A stretch of DNA of 64,000 nucleotides from an uncultured Alteromonadaceae bacterium (GTDB lineage: Bacteria; Pseudomonadota; Gammaproteobacteria; Enterobacterales; Alteromonadaceae): the NCBI GenBank assembly GCA_947503265.1, contig CANNDC010000022.1, forward strand, positions 1 to 64,000, written 5' to 3'. A program made the translations under genes and the position numbers. Positions 26,751 to 35,422 of this stretch are shown here, one piece after another (the stretch's first letter is position 1; each line of letters begins with the position of its first letter). The notes under the pieces were generated by a model, which saw only the letters and a program-made list of their open reading frames with translations, ran no database searches and was not told where the DNA came from.

Positions 26751-27524
26751 ATGGTTACTGATGTGCAACTGGGATCGTTACCTAAGACTAAACTGATAGA
26801 AGATTCCCCAACTCCGCTTTACTATCAATTGTATAGCCACATTAAACACAACATATTAAATGGCACCTTGGAAGATGGGGCTCAGTTGCCAACAGAATTG
26901 GGATTATCACAATCTTTCAACATATCTCGGATTACCGCTAAACGTGCACTTGATGAGCTTGCCGCAGAAGGTTTGGTTGCTAGACGCAGAGCAAAAGGTA
27001 CCCATGTAACCCATCATTACGAGCCTAAACCGGTAAAAGCTCCATTGGTTGGCATGTTGCAAGAATTAGAATTTCTTGGCCAGCATTCTGATCCCAAAGT
27101 ATTGGAAGTGATTGAAGCAAGACCTCCAGCTAATATTGCTAACGAATTCGCATTGGCGGACGGTGAAACGCTAACCAAGATAACCCGTGTTCGTAGTCGT
27201 GGAAATGAACCGTTTGGCTATTACACGAGTTGGAGTAAAGGTCTGACCCACCATACTGAAAAATCAATTCTTGAATCAAAAACACGATTAGAGATATTTC
27301 GTATGAATGGCATCGAAATTGCGCATGTGAAACAAATACTGAGTGCAAAGTCGGCCACGATTGAGGTTGCAAGAGAACTGGGGGTTGAACCCGGTTTTGC
27401 GTTATTGAGTTTAATAAGACGGTCTTTTGACAAAGATGAAAACCTCGTTGATTTTTTGCATGTCAGATACCATCCAGATCGATTCCAATACCAAATGGAC
27501 TTAACGCCTGAGACGATAAAATAG
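26751..27524 (+). CDS. GntR-family (HutC/UTRA) transcriptional regulator
   Basis: 257 residues. Winged helix near 20-85: TPLYYQLYSHIKHNILNG, QLPTELGLSQSFNISRITAKRAL, LVARRRAKGTHV. The UTRA effector domain follows, about 105-250, with EPFGYYTSWSKGL and ending LHVRYHPDRFQYQMDL. Family members usually repress a neighbouring operon and release DNA when a pathway metabolite binds UTRA. The divergent FAD-oxidase operon and the palindrome at 26559 make local control likely. The ATG lacks a strong Shine-Dalgarno. Confidence 0.92.
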   Translation: MVTDVQLGSLPKTKLIEDSPTPLYYQLYSHIKHNILNGTLEDGAQLPTELGLSQSFNISRITAKRALDELAAEGLVARRRAKGTHVTHHYEPKPVKAPLVGMLQELEFLGQHSDPKVLEVIEARPPANIANEFALADGETLTKITRVRSRGNEPFGYYTSWSKGLTHHTEKSILESKTRLEIFRMNGIEIAHVKQILSAKSATIEVARELGVEPGFALLSLIRRSFDKDENLVDFLHVRYHPDRFQYQMDLTPETIK

Positions 27525-27545
27525 TAAAGTAGTTAAGTAAGATAA

Positions 27546-27569
27546 AGGAAGCATCAAAAGGTGCTTCCT
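27546..27569. terminator. Bidirectional hairpin terminator
   Basis: AGGAAGCA (27546-27553) pairs with TGCTTCCT (27562-27569) across an 8-base loop between the convergent regulator and membrane-protein genes. On the minus strand the stem is followed by TTTATC, giving the better terminator for the membrane-protein gene; the plus side has no T tract. Confidence 0.7.
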
Positions 27570-27589
27570 CGCTCTAGTTAAAAATGTTT

Positions 27590-28282
27590 TTAGAAGGGTT
27601 TAACTGCGCCAAAGAATGCAGTGGTAAGTATCGCTATCCAGTAAAAATAAGCTAGGTTTCTTCCAAATTTAATCGATTTTTCCAAGACTGCTTCGACGGC
27701 TGGGTTATCACCCTTTTCAGCCAGTTCACGAAACAGAAGCGTCCACTCACGCATAATAAATCTGAGCTTCAGACCAATCACTAAGGTAATGCCATAAATA
27801 AACATCTTAATAGAAAACCATTTTTGTCCCGTTTCTGCACTAAGAGGGCCATCCCCCAGCAACGACCATAAACTGGTTATAAGCAGTGCGGGAATAACGA
27901 TAAATCGAATCCACTCATCAACTTGAGTCAATAAAAGACCGGTATCGCTTTCGCGATAGATAAAAGCACTCCAACACAAGCCAAGCCATAGTGCGAACAA
28001 TATCCACATACCAATTAGCCAAGCACCGCCCAAAGGTTGTACTCCCCACAGGTGTCCCATATGAAGACCCAGGGGTAGCAACATAATAATCCCCGTACGT
28101 GCAAGAATATCGATTCGGTATGCAGTTTCCATATGCCTGCGTCTTTCATCCATTGCTAACTTTCTGTTTATAACATTGAAGGAAGTTTGAAACACTCCCC
28201 ACTCTCCACCGAGCCAATAAACCATTGCTACTATGTGAAGCCATCTTAGAATTGGTAACTCATATATTTCAAAAAAAGACAT
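27590..28282 (-). CDS. CopD/DUF2269-like multi-pass membrane protein 2
   Basis: 230 residues, six probable membrane segments. LRWLHIVAMVYWLGGEWGVF at about 13-32 carries the same His and WLGG motif as the 15107-15772 product, and DILARTGIIMLLPLGLHMGH aligns with its next segment. The two are paralogues at different ends of the same catabolic block. Family is unknown to me beyond CopD-like resemblance; the His residues could bind haem or a metal. It is transcribed alone, convergent with the GntR gene. Confidence 0.7.
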   Translation of the reverse strand: MSFFEIYELPILRWLHIVAMVYWLGGEWGVFQTSFNVINRKLAMDERRRHMETAYRIDILARTGIIMLLPLGLHMGHLWGVQPLGGAWLIGMWILFALWLGLCWSAFIYRESDTGLLLTQVDEWIRFIVIPALLITSLWSLLGDGPLSAETGQKWFSIKMFIYGITLVIGLKLRFIMREWTLLFRELAEKGDNPAVEAVLEKSIKFGRNLAYFYWIAILTTAFFGAVKPF

Positions 28283-28520
28283 ATAACGACCTTTGTCATG
28301 TTCGTGTGTGGTGTTAGCTTGATGCTAATTTTTGATTTAGGCTAACGACAAGCGTGCATGCTCACATTGACTTGTGTCAATTTAAGCGAATGCTATAAAA
28401 CCTTGAATGTTAAAGGAACTGACAAACTGACGAATATCAATATAGAAATATACAGGTATTGTTTTCAACTTGTTTTACGGCATATACTTTTGGGCCTTAC
28501 ATTGAGATGAGTGAATAGCA

Positions 28521-28988
28521 TTGCATAGAATTCATTTTCGCGAAGCAACGATTGATGATCTTGATGCCTTGTTAGCGCTGGAGCAAAAAGTCATTGATGC
28601 TGAACGACCGTTCAATTCCTCCATCAAAGCTAGTGACGCCTATTACTATGATATAAAAAACCTGATCAGCGAATCCCGTTCAGTCCTTATAGTTGCTGAA
28701 TATGCTAACAAGATAATCGCAACAGGATACAGCCAAATAAGATCGTCTAAACCGTCATTAAACCATGAGAATCATGCTTATTTAGGGTTTATGTTTGTTG
28801 ACGACCAATTTAGAGGACGAGGAATTAATCAAAGTATTATACAAAGCTTGATTGAATGGAGTGTGAATCAGGGGATCAAGGACTTATACTTAGATGTATA
28901 CAAAGACAATCAATCGGCGATCAAAGCGTATGAAAAAATCGGGTTTAAAAGCTCCATTGTCGAAATGAAACTCAATATTGATGATTGA
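28521..28988 (+). CDS. GNAT-family N-acetyltransferase
   Basis: 155 residues from a TTG start; no in-frame ATG lies upstream. IHFREATIDDLDALLALEQK opens the GNAT fold, and FVDDQFRGRGINQSIIQSLI at about 92-111 is the acetyl-CoA pyrophosphate loop (R-G-x-G-I). It is followed by LDVYKDNQSAIKAYEKIGF, the classic end motif. It transfers an acetyl group from acetyl-CoA to an amine; the acceptor is unknown. It is 12 bases ahead of rlmF on the same strand, a possible small operon. Confidence 0.87.
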   Translation: MHRIHFREATIDDLDALLALEQKVIDAERPFNSSIKASDAYYYDIKNLISESRSVLIVAEYANKIIATGYSQIRSSKPSLNHENHAYLGFMFVDDQFRGRGINQSIIQSLIEWSVNQGIKDLYLDVYKDNQSAIKAYEKIGFKSSIVEMKLNIDD

Positions 28989-29000
28989 ATAGTTTACTAA

Positions 29001-29927
29001 ATGCACCCGCGTAATTTACATAAAAAGGGTTATGAATTGACCGCAATGGCGACCACATACCCTGCGTTAAAACCATTCATCGTGAAAACAGCTGCCAACC
29101 AGTTAAGTATTGATTTTTCAAGTCCAGTGGCTGTTAAAACACTCAATGCTGCGTTACTCGCCCATTATTATCGGATTAATCATTGGGACATTCCCAAAGG
29201 CCACCTTTGCCCTCCAGTTCCGGGCAGAGCTGACTATATTCATCATATCGCTGATTTGATAAATGAAAATAGGCCTAAAAAAAGCGGAAATAGCCAACCA
29301 CAAGATGGTAAGTTAATTAAGGGGTTGGACGTAGGGGTTGGCGCAAATCTAATTTACCCGATTATTGGCTGTCAGCTATATGATTGGCATTTCGTAGGAA
29401 GTGACTGTAGTCAAGATTCTCTAATTTCTGCGCGTAAAATTATTAAAAATAATCCATCTTTACAAAATAACATCGAATTAAGACACCAAGATCGAGCTAA
29501 CCACATTTTTCACGGTGTTGTCACCACAAAAGACAATTTCGACTTCACCATGTGTAACCCTCCTTTTCACACTGATAAACATGCTGCTGAGGCTGGCTCT
29601 CAGCGAAAAAATAGAAATCTAGCGGCCAATAAACAGAAACGCTCGGGCAAGAACTTGGCTAAAAACATCGACAATAAGCTATTAAATTTTGCAGGCAAAA
29701 ATAATGAATTGTGGTGTCCTGGCGGTGAACTTGCGTTTATTCGTCGAATGATTGATGAAAGTGAAGATTTTGCAGGACAAATTAATTGGTTTACCTCTTT
29801 AGTCTCTAAGAAAGACAACCTCAAGTTACTAGAGAAACGCCTTAAAAGTCAGCGTATAAAACAAATGCAAATAGTGAACATGGGACAAGGCCAAAAGCAA
29901 AGTCGTTTTATCGCTTGGCGTTTTTAA
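29001..29927 (+). CDS. rlmF: 23S rRNA (adenine1618-N6)-methyltransferase
   Basis: 308 residues, RlmF length. MHPRNLHKKGYELTAM and HYYRINHWDIPKGHLCPPVP are characteristic of the family. LDVGVGANLIYPIIG near 110 is the S-adenosylmethionine loop, and MCNPPFH near 184 is the amino-methyltransferase NPPF motif. The enzyme methylates A1618 of 23S rRNA during ribosome assembly in the cytoplasm. Housekeeping gene with a possible GNAT partner upstream. Confidence 0.96.
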   Translation: MHPRNLHKKGYELTAMATTYPALKPFIVKTAANQLSIDFSSPVAVKTLNAALLAHYYRINHWDIPKGHLCPPVPGRADYIHHIADLINENRPKKSGNSQPQDGKLIKGLDVGVGANLIYPIIGCQLYDWHFVGSDCSQDSLISARKIIKNNPSLQNNIELRHQDRANHIFHGVVTTKDNFDFTMCNPPFHTDKHAAEAGSQRKNRNLAANKQKRSGKNLAKNIDNKLLNFAGKNNELWCPGGELAFIRRMIDESEDFAGQINWFTSLVSKKDNLKLLEKRLKSQRIKQMQIVNMGQGQKQSRFIAWRF

Positions 29928-30127
29928 AAACATATTTAAAATCATAGGTTTTCCCTATTTTTTTTCAACTTTTATCCTATACTCCAATAACATACCTATA
30001 CTGGTTACAATTTCATCGACCATAAGATTGTGAACTAATAGGATATTTCTAGTTTATTTGTCAGCAACGCTAGTCTATAAAATAAAGATAAAAACAATAA
30101 ATATAATTAGAACGAAGGAAGCTCACT

Positions 30128-32245
30128 TTGGAATTTTTAAAACGACTATTATCCCCTTTTTCATTTCTCTTGAAATATAAATGGCACTTACTTTCTTTCA
30201 TCGTGATTTCGATGGGGGTTTCATTGGCAATTGGTAAAATTTATCAAAGCTGGGATGACGATCCTGACAGAGGCGCAATTGCAATCGAAGGTGGCGCTTT
30301 TGGTGAGAGCTATTCTACTCCCATTTATTTAGATCAGGGTTGGTCTGCGAACGATAGTTTGTGGTATTACAATACGACGCAGGGTTCAGCGCTGATGCCC
30401 TACGATCTATTTTTAGTCTTGGAACAACAGAATTCACAAGCGTTATTTCGTTCAGATGAAAACATGGATTTTTATCGTTACCTTCCGCAGAAAGACACTT
30501 TTTTTAATCCCGATGCTCTCCCCGTTGGCTTTACCAAAGACACCTATCAGGACAAAGACTATATAGGTTTTACGTGCGCTGCCTGTCATACAGGACAAGT
30601 GAATTACCAAGGTCAGGCAATTCGTATTGACGGCGGACCAGCCATGGCAGATATGGTGGGCTTCCTTACGAGTTTAGAAAAATCTATGCAACAAACGTTA
30701 GATGATAGTCAAAAAAATCAGCGGTTTATTGATGCAGTATTAGCCCTTGATAATGATTACGATGATGCTGAAGAAATCAATGCAAGCCTAGAGGAATGGA
30801 CAAAGACAATTCGTTTATACAATACGGTAAACCATAGCAAAATCGATTATGGCTACGCCCGATTGGATGCGTTTGGCCGCATTTACAATCGTGTATTACA
30901 ACACATGATCAATAAACCGCAACTCGCCACTGCGATGAAAATGGCAGTTTCTCCGACTGGCAAACGTATTTTAACCGATGAACAAGTTGATAGGGTTCTA
31001 CAAGGGATTGGCGAAAACATCTTGGTCGATACCCAATTTGGGGAAGTTGTCGATCGACTTATATCTAAAGAAAATGGCTATCCCGGGCTTAGTTTTCGCA
31101 ACTTATTACGAGTTAGGAATCAAATTTTCAATGAAGCAAGTGCGCCTGTGAGTTATCCATTCTTGTGGGATATAGCCCAATCTGACTATGTTCAGTGGAA
31201 CGGCATTGCTAATAACTCTGGAGTCGGTCCTTTAGGACGCAACACGGGTGAAGTCATTGGTGTGTTTGGTATTCTTGACTGGACAGCGCACAAAAAGAGC
31301 GGATTTAGTTTGTCCGCTTTTCTTACTGGGCAAAAAAGTAAAGCTGAACAAATTGAGTTTACATCATCGATAGATTTAACCAATTTGCGTCGGCTCGAAG
31401 GCCATTTAAAAAGTTTGCAGTCTCCTCTATGGCCAGAAGAAATTCTTGGCGAAATTGATCAAGAAAAAGCGGCACGAGGTCAGTTAATTTATGCCCAATA
31501 TTGCCAATCCTGTCATGAAGTAATTGAGCGCGACAATTGGGATCGTATAGTGGTCGCGAAAATGTCATCTATCGAATCTGTCGGCACTGATATCGCTATG
31601 GCGACCAATGGTGTGACATATAAAGGTAAGTCTGGAAATCTTAAACACACTGTGCAAACCACAGATGTGGGCGATTTGATTATTGAAGAGAACGCCCCTG
31701 TCGCACAAATATTAACGTCTGCCACCAAAGGTGTTATTGCCACACCCGACGCAGACGAGATTTTCCTCAGAAGATGGTTAGACAGGCTTTACACCATCAC
31801 AGCGTCGTTTTTTGATAACGACATGCCTAATACCATCAAGAGCGGAAATTATATCCCAGATACCACAGCTCAACCTTACAATTCATTGTTGGCATACAAA
31901 GCTCGTTCATTAAACGGAATATGGGCAACCGCGCCCTACCTTCACAATGGTTCGGTCCCAACTTTGTACGATTTGTTGTTACCAGTCAAAGGAGAGGATG
32001 ACCCAGAAGATGGTGAATACCGCCCAGAGAGCTTTCAAGTGGGCAGCCGTGAGCTTGATCCAGTGAAGGTTGGCTTTAGAACCTCAGGCTATGATGGTTT
32101 CAACTTTAGAACGCTTCGAGTAGGCGATATGAATATAGGCCACGAGTATGGTGCAGGCCGCACGCCTCAATTGGATGGCTCTATTTTACCAGCACTAAAC
32201 AGACAACAGCGATATGATCTTGTCGAATATATGAAGACACTGTAA
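30128..32245 (+). CDS. RoxA-like di-haem c-type cytochrome/peroxidase-family protein
   Basis: 705 residues. TTG start supported by AAGGAAG 7 bases upstream. An N-terminal signal-anchor (about 18-37) exports it. Two haem c motifs: CAACH at 150-154 and CQSCH at 459-463. The late motif LNGIWATAPYLHNGSVPTLY is shared by the RoxA/RoxB rubber-oxygenase and cytochrome c peroxidase superfamily. Length and haem spacing fit RoxA-like proteins (about 650-700 residues) better than classical peroxidases (about 340). Function could be oxidative cleavage of a polyisoprenoid or peroxide reduction; neither is provable here. Monocistronic. Confidence 0.85.
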   Translation: MEFLKRLLSPFSFLLKYKWHLLSFIVISMGVSLAIGKIYQSWDDDPDRGAIAIEGGAFGESYSTPIYLDQGWSANDSLWYYNTTQGSALMPYDLFLVLEQQNSQALFRSDENMDFYRYLPQKDTFFNPDALPVGFTKDTYQDKDYIGFTCAACHTGQVNYQGQAIRIDGGPAMADMVGFLTSLEKSMQQTLDDSQKNQRFIDAVLALDNDYDDAEEINASLEEWTKTIRLYNTVNHSKIDYGYARLDAFGRIYNRVLQHMINKPQLATAMKMAVSPTGKRILTDEQVDRVLQGIGENILVDTQFGEVVDRLISKENGYPGLSFRNLLRVRNQIFNEASAPVSYPFLWDIAQSDYVQWNGIANNSGVGPLGRNTGEVIGVFGILDWTAHKKSGFSLSAFLTGQKSKAEQIEFTSSIDLTNLRRLEGHLKSLQSPLWPEEILGEIDQEKAARGQLIYAQYCQSCHEVIERDNWDRIVVAKMSSIESVGTDIAMATNGVTYKGKSGNLKHTVQTTDVGDLIIEENAPVAQILTSATKGVIATPDADEIFLRRWLDRLYTITASFFDNDMPNTIKSGNYIPDTTAQPYNSLLAYKARSLNGIWATAPYLHNGSVPTLYDLLLPVKGEDDPEDGEYRPESFQVGSRELDPVKVGFRTSGYDGFNFRTLRVGDMNIGHEYGAGRTPQLDGSILPALNRQQRYDLVEYMKTL

Positions 32246-32390
32246 TTCTTTTATTAATTGCCGATATGGTTTTACAACGCTTAATTATGCAGGATAGAAA
32301 AGGCACTGCCACAAACGGAATTTGAGAGTTGGTGCCTGAGTTTTGTAGGATAAAGTGCTACATGCAGCTATTGCAATTGAGGACAAAATA

Positions 32391-33170
32391 GTGCCAAAAG
32401 AATGTGAAATGTGCAAAGACGGCAAGAAAATCGACTTCGAAATCGCCATGGCGTTTCAACCCATAGTCAATTTGCGTACATTTGACTACTATGGATACGA
32501 GGCCTTAGTCAGGGGCAGTAAAGGTGAGAGTGCCGGAGAAGTATTTAAACATGTAAATGACGAAAATCGTTATCATTTCGATCAAAGTTGCAGAACCAAG
32601 GCCATAGAGACTGCAACATCTTTGAATCTTGAGCACTTTCTTTCAATTAACTTTATGCCAAATGCGGTTTATGAGCCTGCTAGATGTATTCAATCCACAC
32701 TGAAAGTTGCCAAAAAGTATGCTTTCCCTTTAGATAAAATTGTGTTTGAGTTCACTGAAACTGAAGAAATTTTAGATAAGAGTCACCTAGTGGGTATCGT
32801 TGAAGATTATCAAAAAAGGGGCTTTATGACCGCTATCGATGACTTTGGTGCGGGCTATTCTGGCATAGGCTTACTTTGTGATGTGAGTGTCGACATCGTC
32901 AAGCTAGATAGAGAACTTATTAAAAATATTAACTCTGATCCCCGTCGTCAACGGATTATGCGCAGTATCTACGATTTGTTGGAACCCTTGGTTAAACGCA
33001 TTGTTATCGAAGGTGTAGAAACGGAAGACGAATTAGCTTGTTTATATAGAATGGGTTATCGATATTTTCAAGGCTATTTGTTTGCCAAACCCGGATTTGA
33101 AACCCTCCCTAAAGTTGACTTTGCAAAACTCCGAAATTTGCTAGGTGAAAAACGCTATTACAAGAAGTAA
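32391..33170 (+). CDS. Stand-alone EAL-domain c-di-GMP phosphodiesterase
   Basis: About 260 residues. A GTG at 32391 with GAGGA seven bases upstream is preferred; an in-frame GTG at 32355 is the alternative. After a short CEMC segment the EAL domain fills the protein: YEALVRG, SINFMPNA, FEFTETEE, TAIDDFGAGYSG, VKLDREL, IEGVETEDEL and QGYLFAKP. All catalytic acids, the Asn and the Lys of active phosphodiesterases are present, so it should hydrolyse c-di-GMP to pGpG. No sensor domain is attached, only the small N-terminal Cys pair. Confidence 0.9.
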   Translation: MPKECEMCKDGKKIDFEIAMAFQPIVNLRTFDYYGYEALVRGSKGESAGEVFKHVNDENRYHFDQSCRTKAIETATSLNLEHFLSINFMPNAVYEPARCIQSTLKVAKKYAFPLDKIVFEFTETEEILDKSHLVGIVEDYQKRGFMTAIDDFGAGYSGIGLLCDVSVDIVKLDRELIKNINSDPRRQRIMRSIYDLLEPLVKRIVIEGVETEDELACLYRMGYRYFQGYLFAKPGFETLPKVDFAKLRNLLGEKRYYKK

Positions 33171-33503
33171 TTGATACAATTTGCCAAAGATTAACGCTAA
33201 GTTTCCTCGCGTTAATCCATTGAAAAGGTGACGACAAAGTTCCCTATGCAAAATTCTCTATACCTAGTTACTACGCCTAGCTACTATGCTTGCCAAACTG
33301 GGCCTCCCAGCATTAAAATCATTAAGGCTGCTGTATTTACCATGGCAATAACCACGTTTAATACAATAACATCGAGAAAATATGCTAGAGCAGTAACATT
33401 ATAGGTTTTTGGTCAATCAGTTTTATTATCTGCTGAATGGCCAAAGGTCATAGTCGTAATACTAAATCATTTTGTCCGCTTCGATGATTAGGGGCTGTTG
33501 ACC
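33171..33503. other. Intergenic region after the EAL gene
   Basis: About 330 bases between convergent genes. It contains the 33189 hairpin. On the minus strand a frame open from 33412 to a stop at 33284-33286 encodes a hydrophobic stretch (ALAYFLDVIVLNVVIAMVNT and beyond) with no start codon or ribosome site, possibly the remnant of a membrane-protein gene. Confidence 0.4.
33189..33217. terminator. Hairpin downstream of EAL gene
   Basis: Perfect 9-bp arms GATTAACGC (33189-33197) and GCGTTAATC (33209-33217) with an 11-base loop, starting 19 bases after the EAL stop codon. No T tract follows on the plus strand, so this may protect the 3' end or act with Rho rather than be an intrinsic terminator. 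Confidence 0.5.
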
Positions 33504-34223
33504 CTAGTCTTTGGTGATCAAATTGTTATCTAGATCAGCAAAGAATTCGTTTATTCGCTCTGCATTTTTGCCCAAGTCACTTTTCCCTACTCTCGATTTA
33601 CTGCGCATATCCACATTACTGACTTGACCATTTTCACGAATGCGAATAATTACATCATCTTTGAAGCCGAACCATTGTGTAATTGCGGTTGCCTCTATAA
33701 TTCCTCGCGTTTTGTCAGAATTTACGATCTCCCACCCCATTGTGTTGGCAGAAACCAGTGCCGCATCAAATACTTGATTGGTATTCTGCGAGTATTGTTT
33801 GGTAATCAGTCCCGGATACGCCTCTTTTTGTTGAGCAGCCGTCTCTGGGCCAGCGTATTCAACCGGATTAGGAGCATCGATGCGCAAGGGGACTATGGCT
33901 TCAAACATAGGAGGGTTGTCTAAATCCGTTGATATATCGTGAATTGCAGGAACACTTCCCGCTTTCATGATCATACTCAGCGGGAAAATAACCGCTATCG
34001 CAGCTAGTATTAGCGACGCGCCTGTCGCAACTAAAGATATGGATTTGCGCGCAAATATCAGTTGGATAATGAAAAGTAAAAATGCCGCAATTCCTGCGTA
34101 AAATCCCCAACGCATACCAGTAAATGCAGTACCCAATGGTAAGATTTCAAACTTGTACAAGGGTCCGGGCAAAAGGATAAGTAAAATGGCTAAAAAGCTA
34201 ACAATCCCAACTAACGCCTTCAT
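33504..34223 (-). CDS. DUF1499 family membrane protein
   Basis: 239 residues. Three or four N-terminal membrane segments (about 1-95) precede a soluble DUF1499 domain: YPGLITKQYSQNTNQVFDAA, GWEIVNSDKTRGIIEATAIT, WFGFKDDVIIRIRENGQVSN and VDMRSKSRVGKSDLGKNAER, the last being the most characteristic. The family is widespread but has no established biochemical role; the soluble part probably faces the periplasm. Transcribed alone, divergent from the fatty-acid-hydroxylase gene across the palindromic element at 34264. Confidence 0.85.
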   Translation of the reverse strand: MKALVGIVSFLAILLILLPGPLYKFEILPLGTAFTGMRWGFYAGIAAFLLFIIQLIFARKSISLVATGASLILAAIAVIFPLSMIMKAGSVPAIHDISTDLDNPPMFEAIVPLRIDAPNPVEYAGPETAAQQKEAYPGLITKQYSQNTNQVFDAALVSANTMGWEIVNSDKTRGIIEATAITQWFGFKDDVIIRIRENGQVSNVDMRSKSRVGKSDLGKNAERINEFFADLDNNLITKD

Positions 34224-34263
34224 AGGTGTTCTCCATTATTATTATGTTTATCAAACTTTATTA

Positions 34264-34469
34264 ACCTGAACTCTGGATAACAACTTGCGTTCTAGCTGCT
34301 ATTTTTCCCTATTACTTATTTCTAATAGTGAGTTAAATTAGTTTGCAATAGGCCAGCTATTGGCACACAAACTTGTCTTGTTCTAGTAAAAAATCGCTAG
34401 CTAAAACCTAACATGAAAATAAACCATTTGATTCTATCTGTTAGCTAATTTCTTATCCAGAGTTCAAGC
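34264..34469 (+). mobile_element. Palindromic MITE-like element, copy A
   Basis: About 206 bases bounded by TA on both sides. Terminal inverted repeats include a perfect 14-bp pair, TGAACTCTGGATAA (34267-34280) and its complement (34453-34466). Internal arms also pair (TTCTAGCTGCTATTTTT with TTTTAGCTAGCGATTTTT) around a central AATAG-GCCAG-CTATT, so the whole unit can fold into one long imperfect hairpin. No coding capacity. It matches the reverse complement of 49921-50125 over its whole length. It fills the divergent gap between the DUF1499 and hydroxylase genes and could affect their promoters. Confidence 0.85.
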
Positions 34470-34564
34470 TATTATTTAAAACTAACCGCTTTATACTATC
34501 AGCAATCAAATTTGGATGTACTCAACAACCTAAACAATGAAAATTCAATCAACTCGTTGCCGCT

Positions 34565-35389
34565 ATGACTGAACTGACACTGCGATTTGGCATTTTTACT
34601 ATCGTACTATCCATTATGATGATTTGGGAAGCCTGTAGACCAAATAGAATTTCTCCTGTACCTAAAAAGCGAAGATGGACCAGTAACTTCGTATTGGTTA
34701 TTTGTGGTGCATTAGTTGCTAAGCTTTTGTTGCCTGCCGGACTGGCCGCTATTGCATTTTACGCTCAACATAACAACTTGGGCCTGCTCAACACTGCTGC
34801 GATAAACAATCTTCAACTTCCATTCTGGCTAATTATTGTATTATCTGTAATGTTATTGGATCTCATTATCTACTGGCAACACAGGTTATTTCATAAGGTG
34901 CCCCTGCTGTGGACCTTGCATCAAGTGCACCATGCAGACCCTCACTTGGATGCGTCTACCGGACTCAGATTCCATCCATTAGAAATAGCGGTAAGTTTAA
35001 TTATCAAAGTGTTAGCCGTGTTAACTTTCGGTGTACCCGCGGAAGCCATCCTGATATTTGAAATTATTTTAAACGCCACTTCTATCTTCAATCACGCGAA
35101 TATTTCTCTAAACAACGAAGTAGAAAAAAGGCTACGCGCAATTATAGTGACCCAAGCCATGCACCGTATACATCACAGCCAAAATCCGTCTGAAACCGAC
35201 AGCAATTTTAGTTTTAACTTGTCAGTTTGGGATCGCCTTTTTGCTAGTTACACAAAAAATGCCGAAGGGGGAGACAGCGCCATCCAATTGGGATTGAAAG
35301 AATATCCTTCAGAACAATCTAATACCAACCTTAAGGCAATACTGTTGATGCCTTTTAAAAGAGCGGCAAAACCTAAATCGGAGTCATAG
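34565..35389 (+). CDS. Fatty acid hydroxylase/sterol desaturase family protein
   Basis: 274 residues with about four membrane segments. The di-iron histidine clusters are complete: HRLFH near 101-105, HQVHHAD near 114-120, NHANI near 177, and HRIHHSQ near 200. Family members use a di-iron centre and O2 to hydroxylate or desaturate lipids in the membrane; bacterial substrates are mostly unknown. Monocistronic; the end is convergent with ynjF. The upstream region contains the palindromic element. Confidence 0.9.
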   Translation: MTELTLRFGIFTIVLSIMMIWEACRPNRISPVPKKRRWTSNFVLVICGALVAKLLLPAGLAAIAFYAQHNNLGLLNTAAINNLQLPFWLIIVLSVMLLDLIIYWQHRLFHKVPLLWTLHQVHHADPHLDASTGLRFHPLEIAVSLIIKVLAVLTFGVPAEAILIFEIILNATSIFNHANISLNNEVEKRLRAIIVTQAMHRIHHSQNPSETDSNFSFNLSVWDRLFASYTKNAEGGDSAIQLGLKEYPSEQSNTNLKAILLMPFKRAAKPKSES

Positions 35390-35422
35390 TTTGCCGGAAT
35401 TGCTACTACTCTGAGTTTTTGC

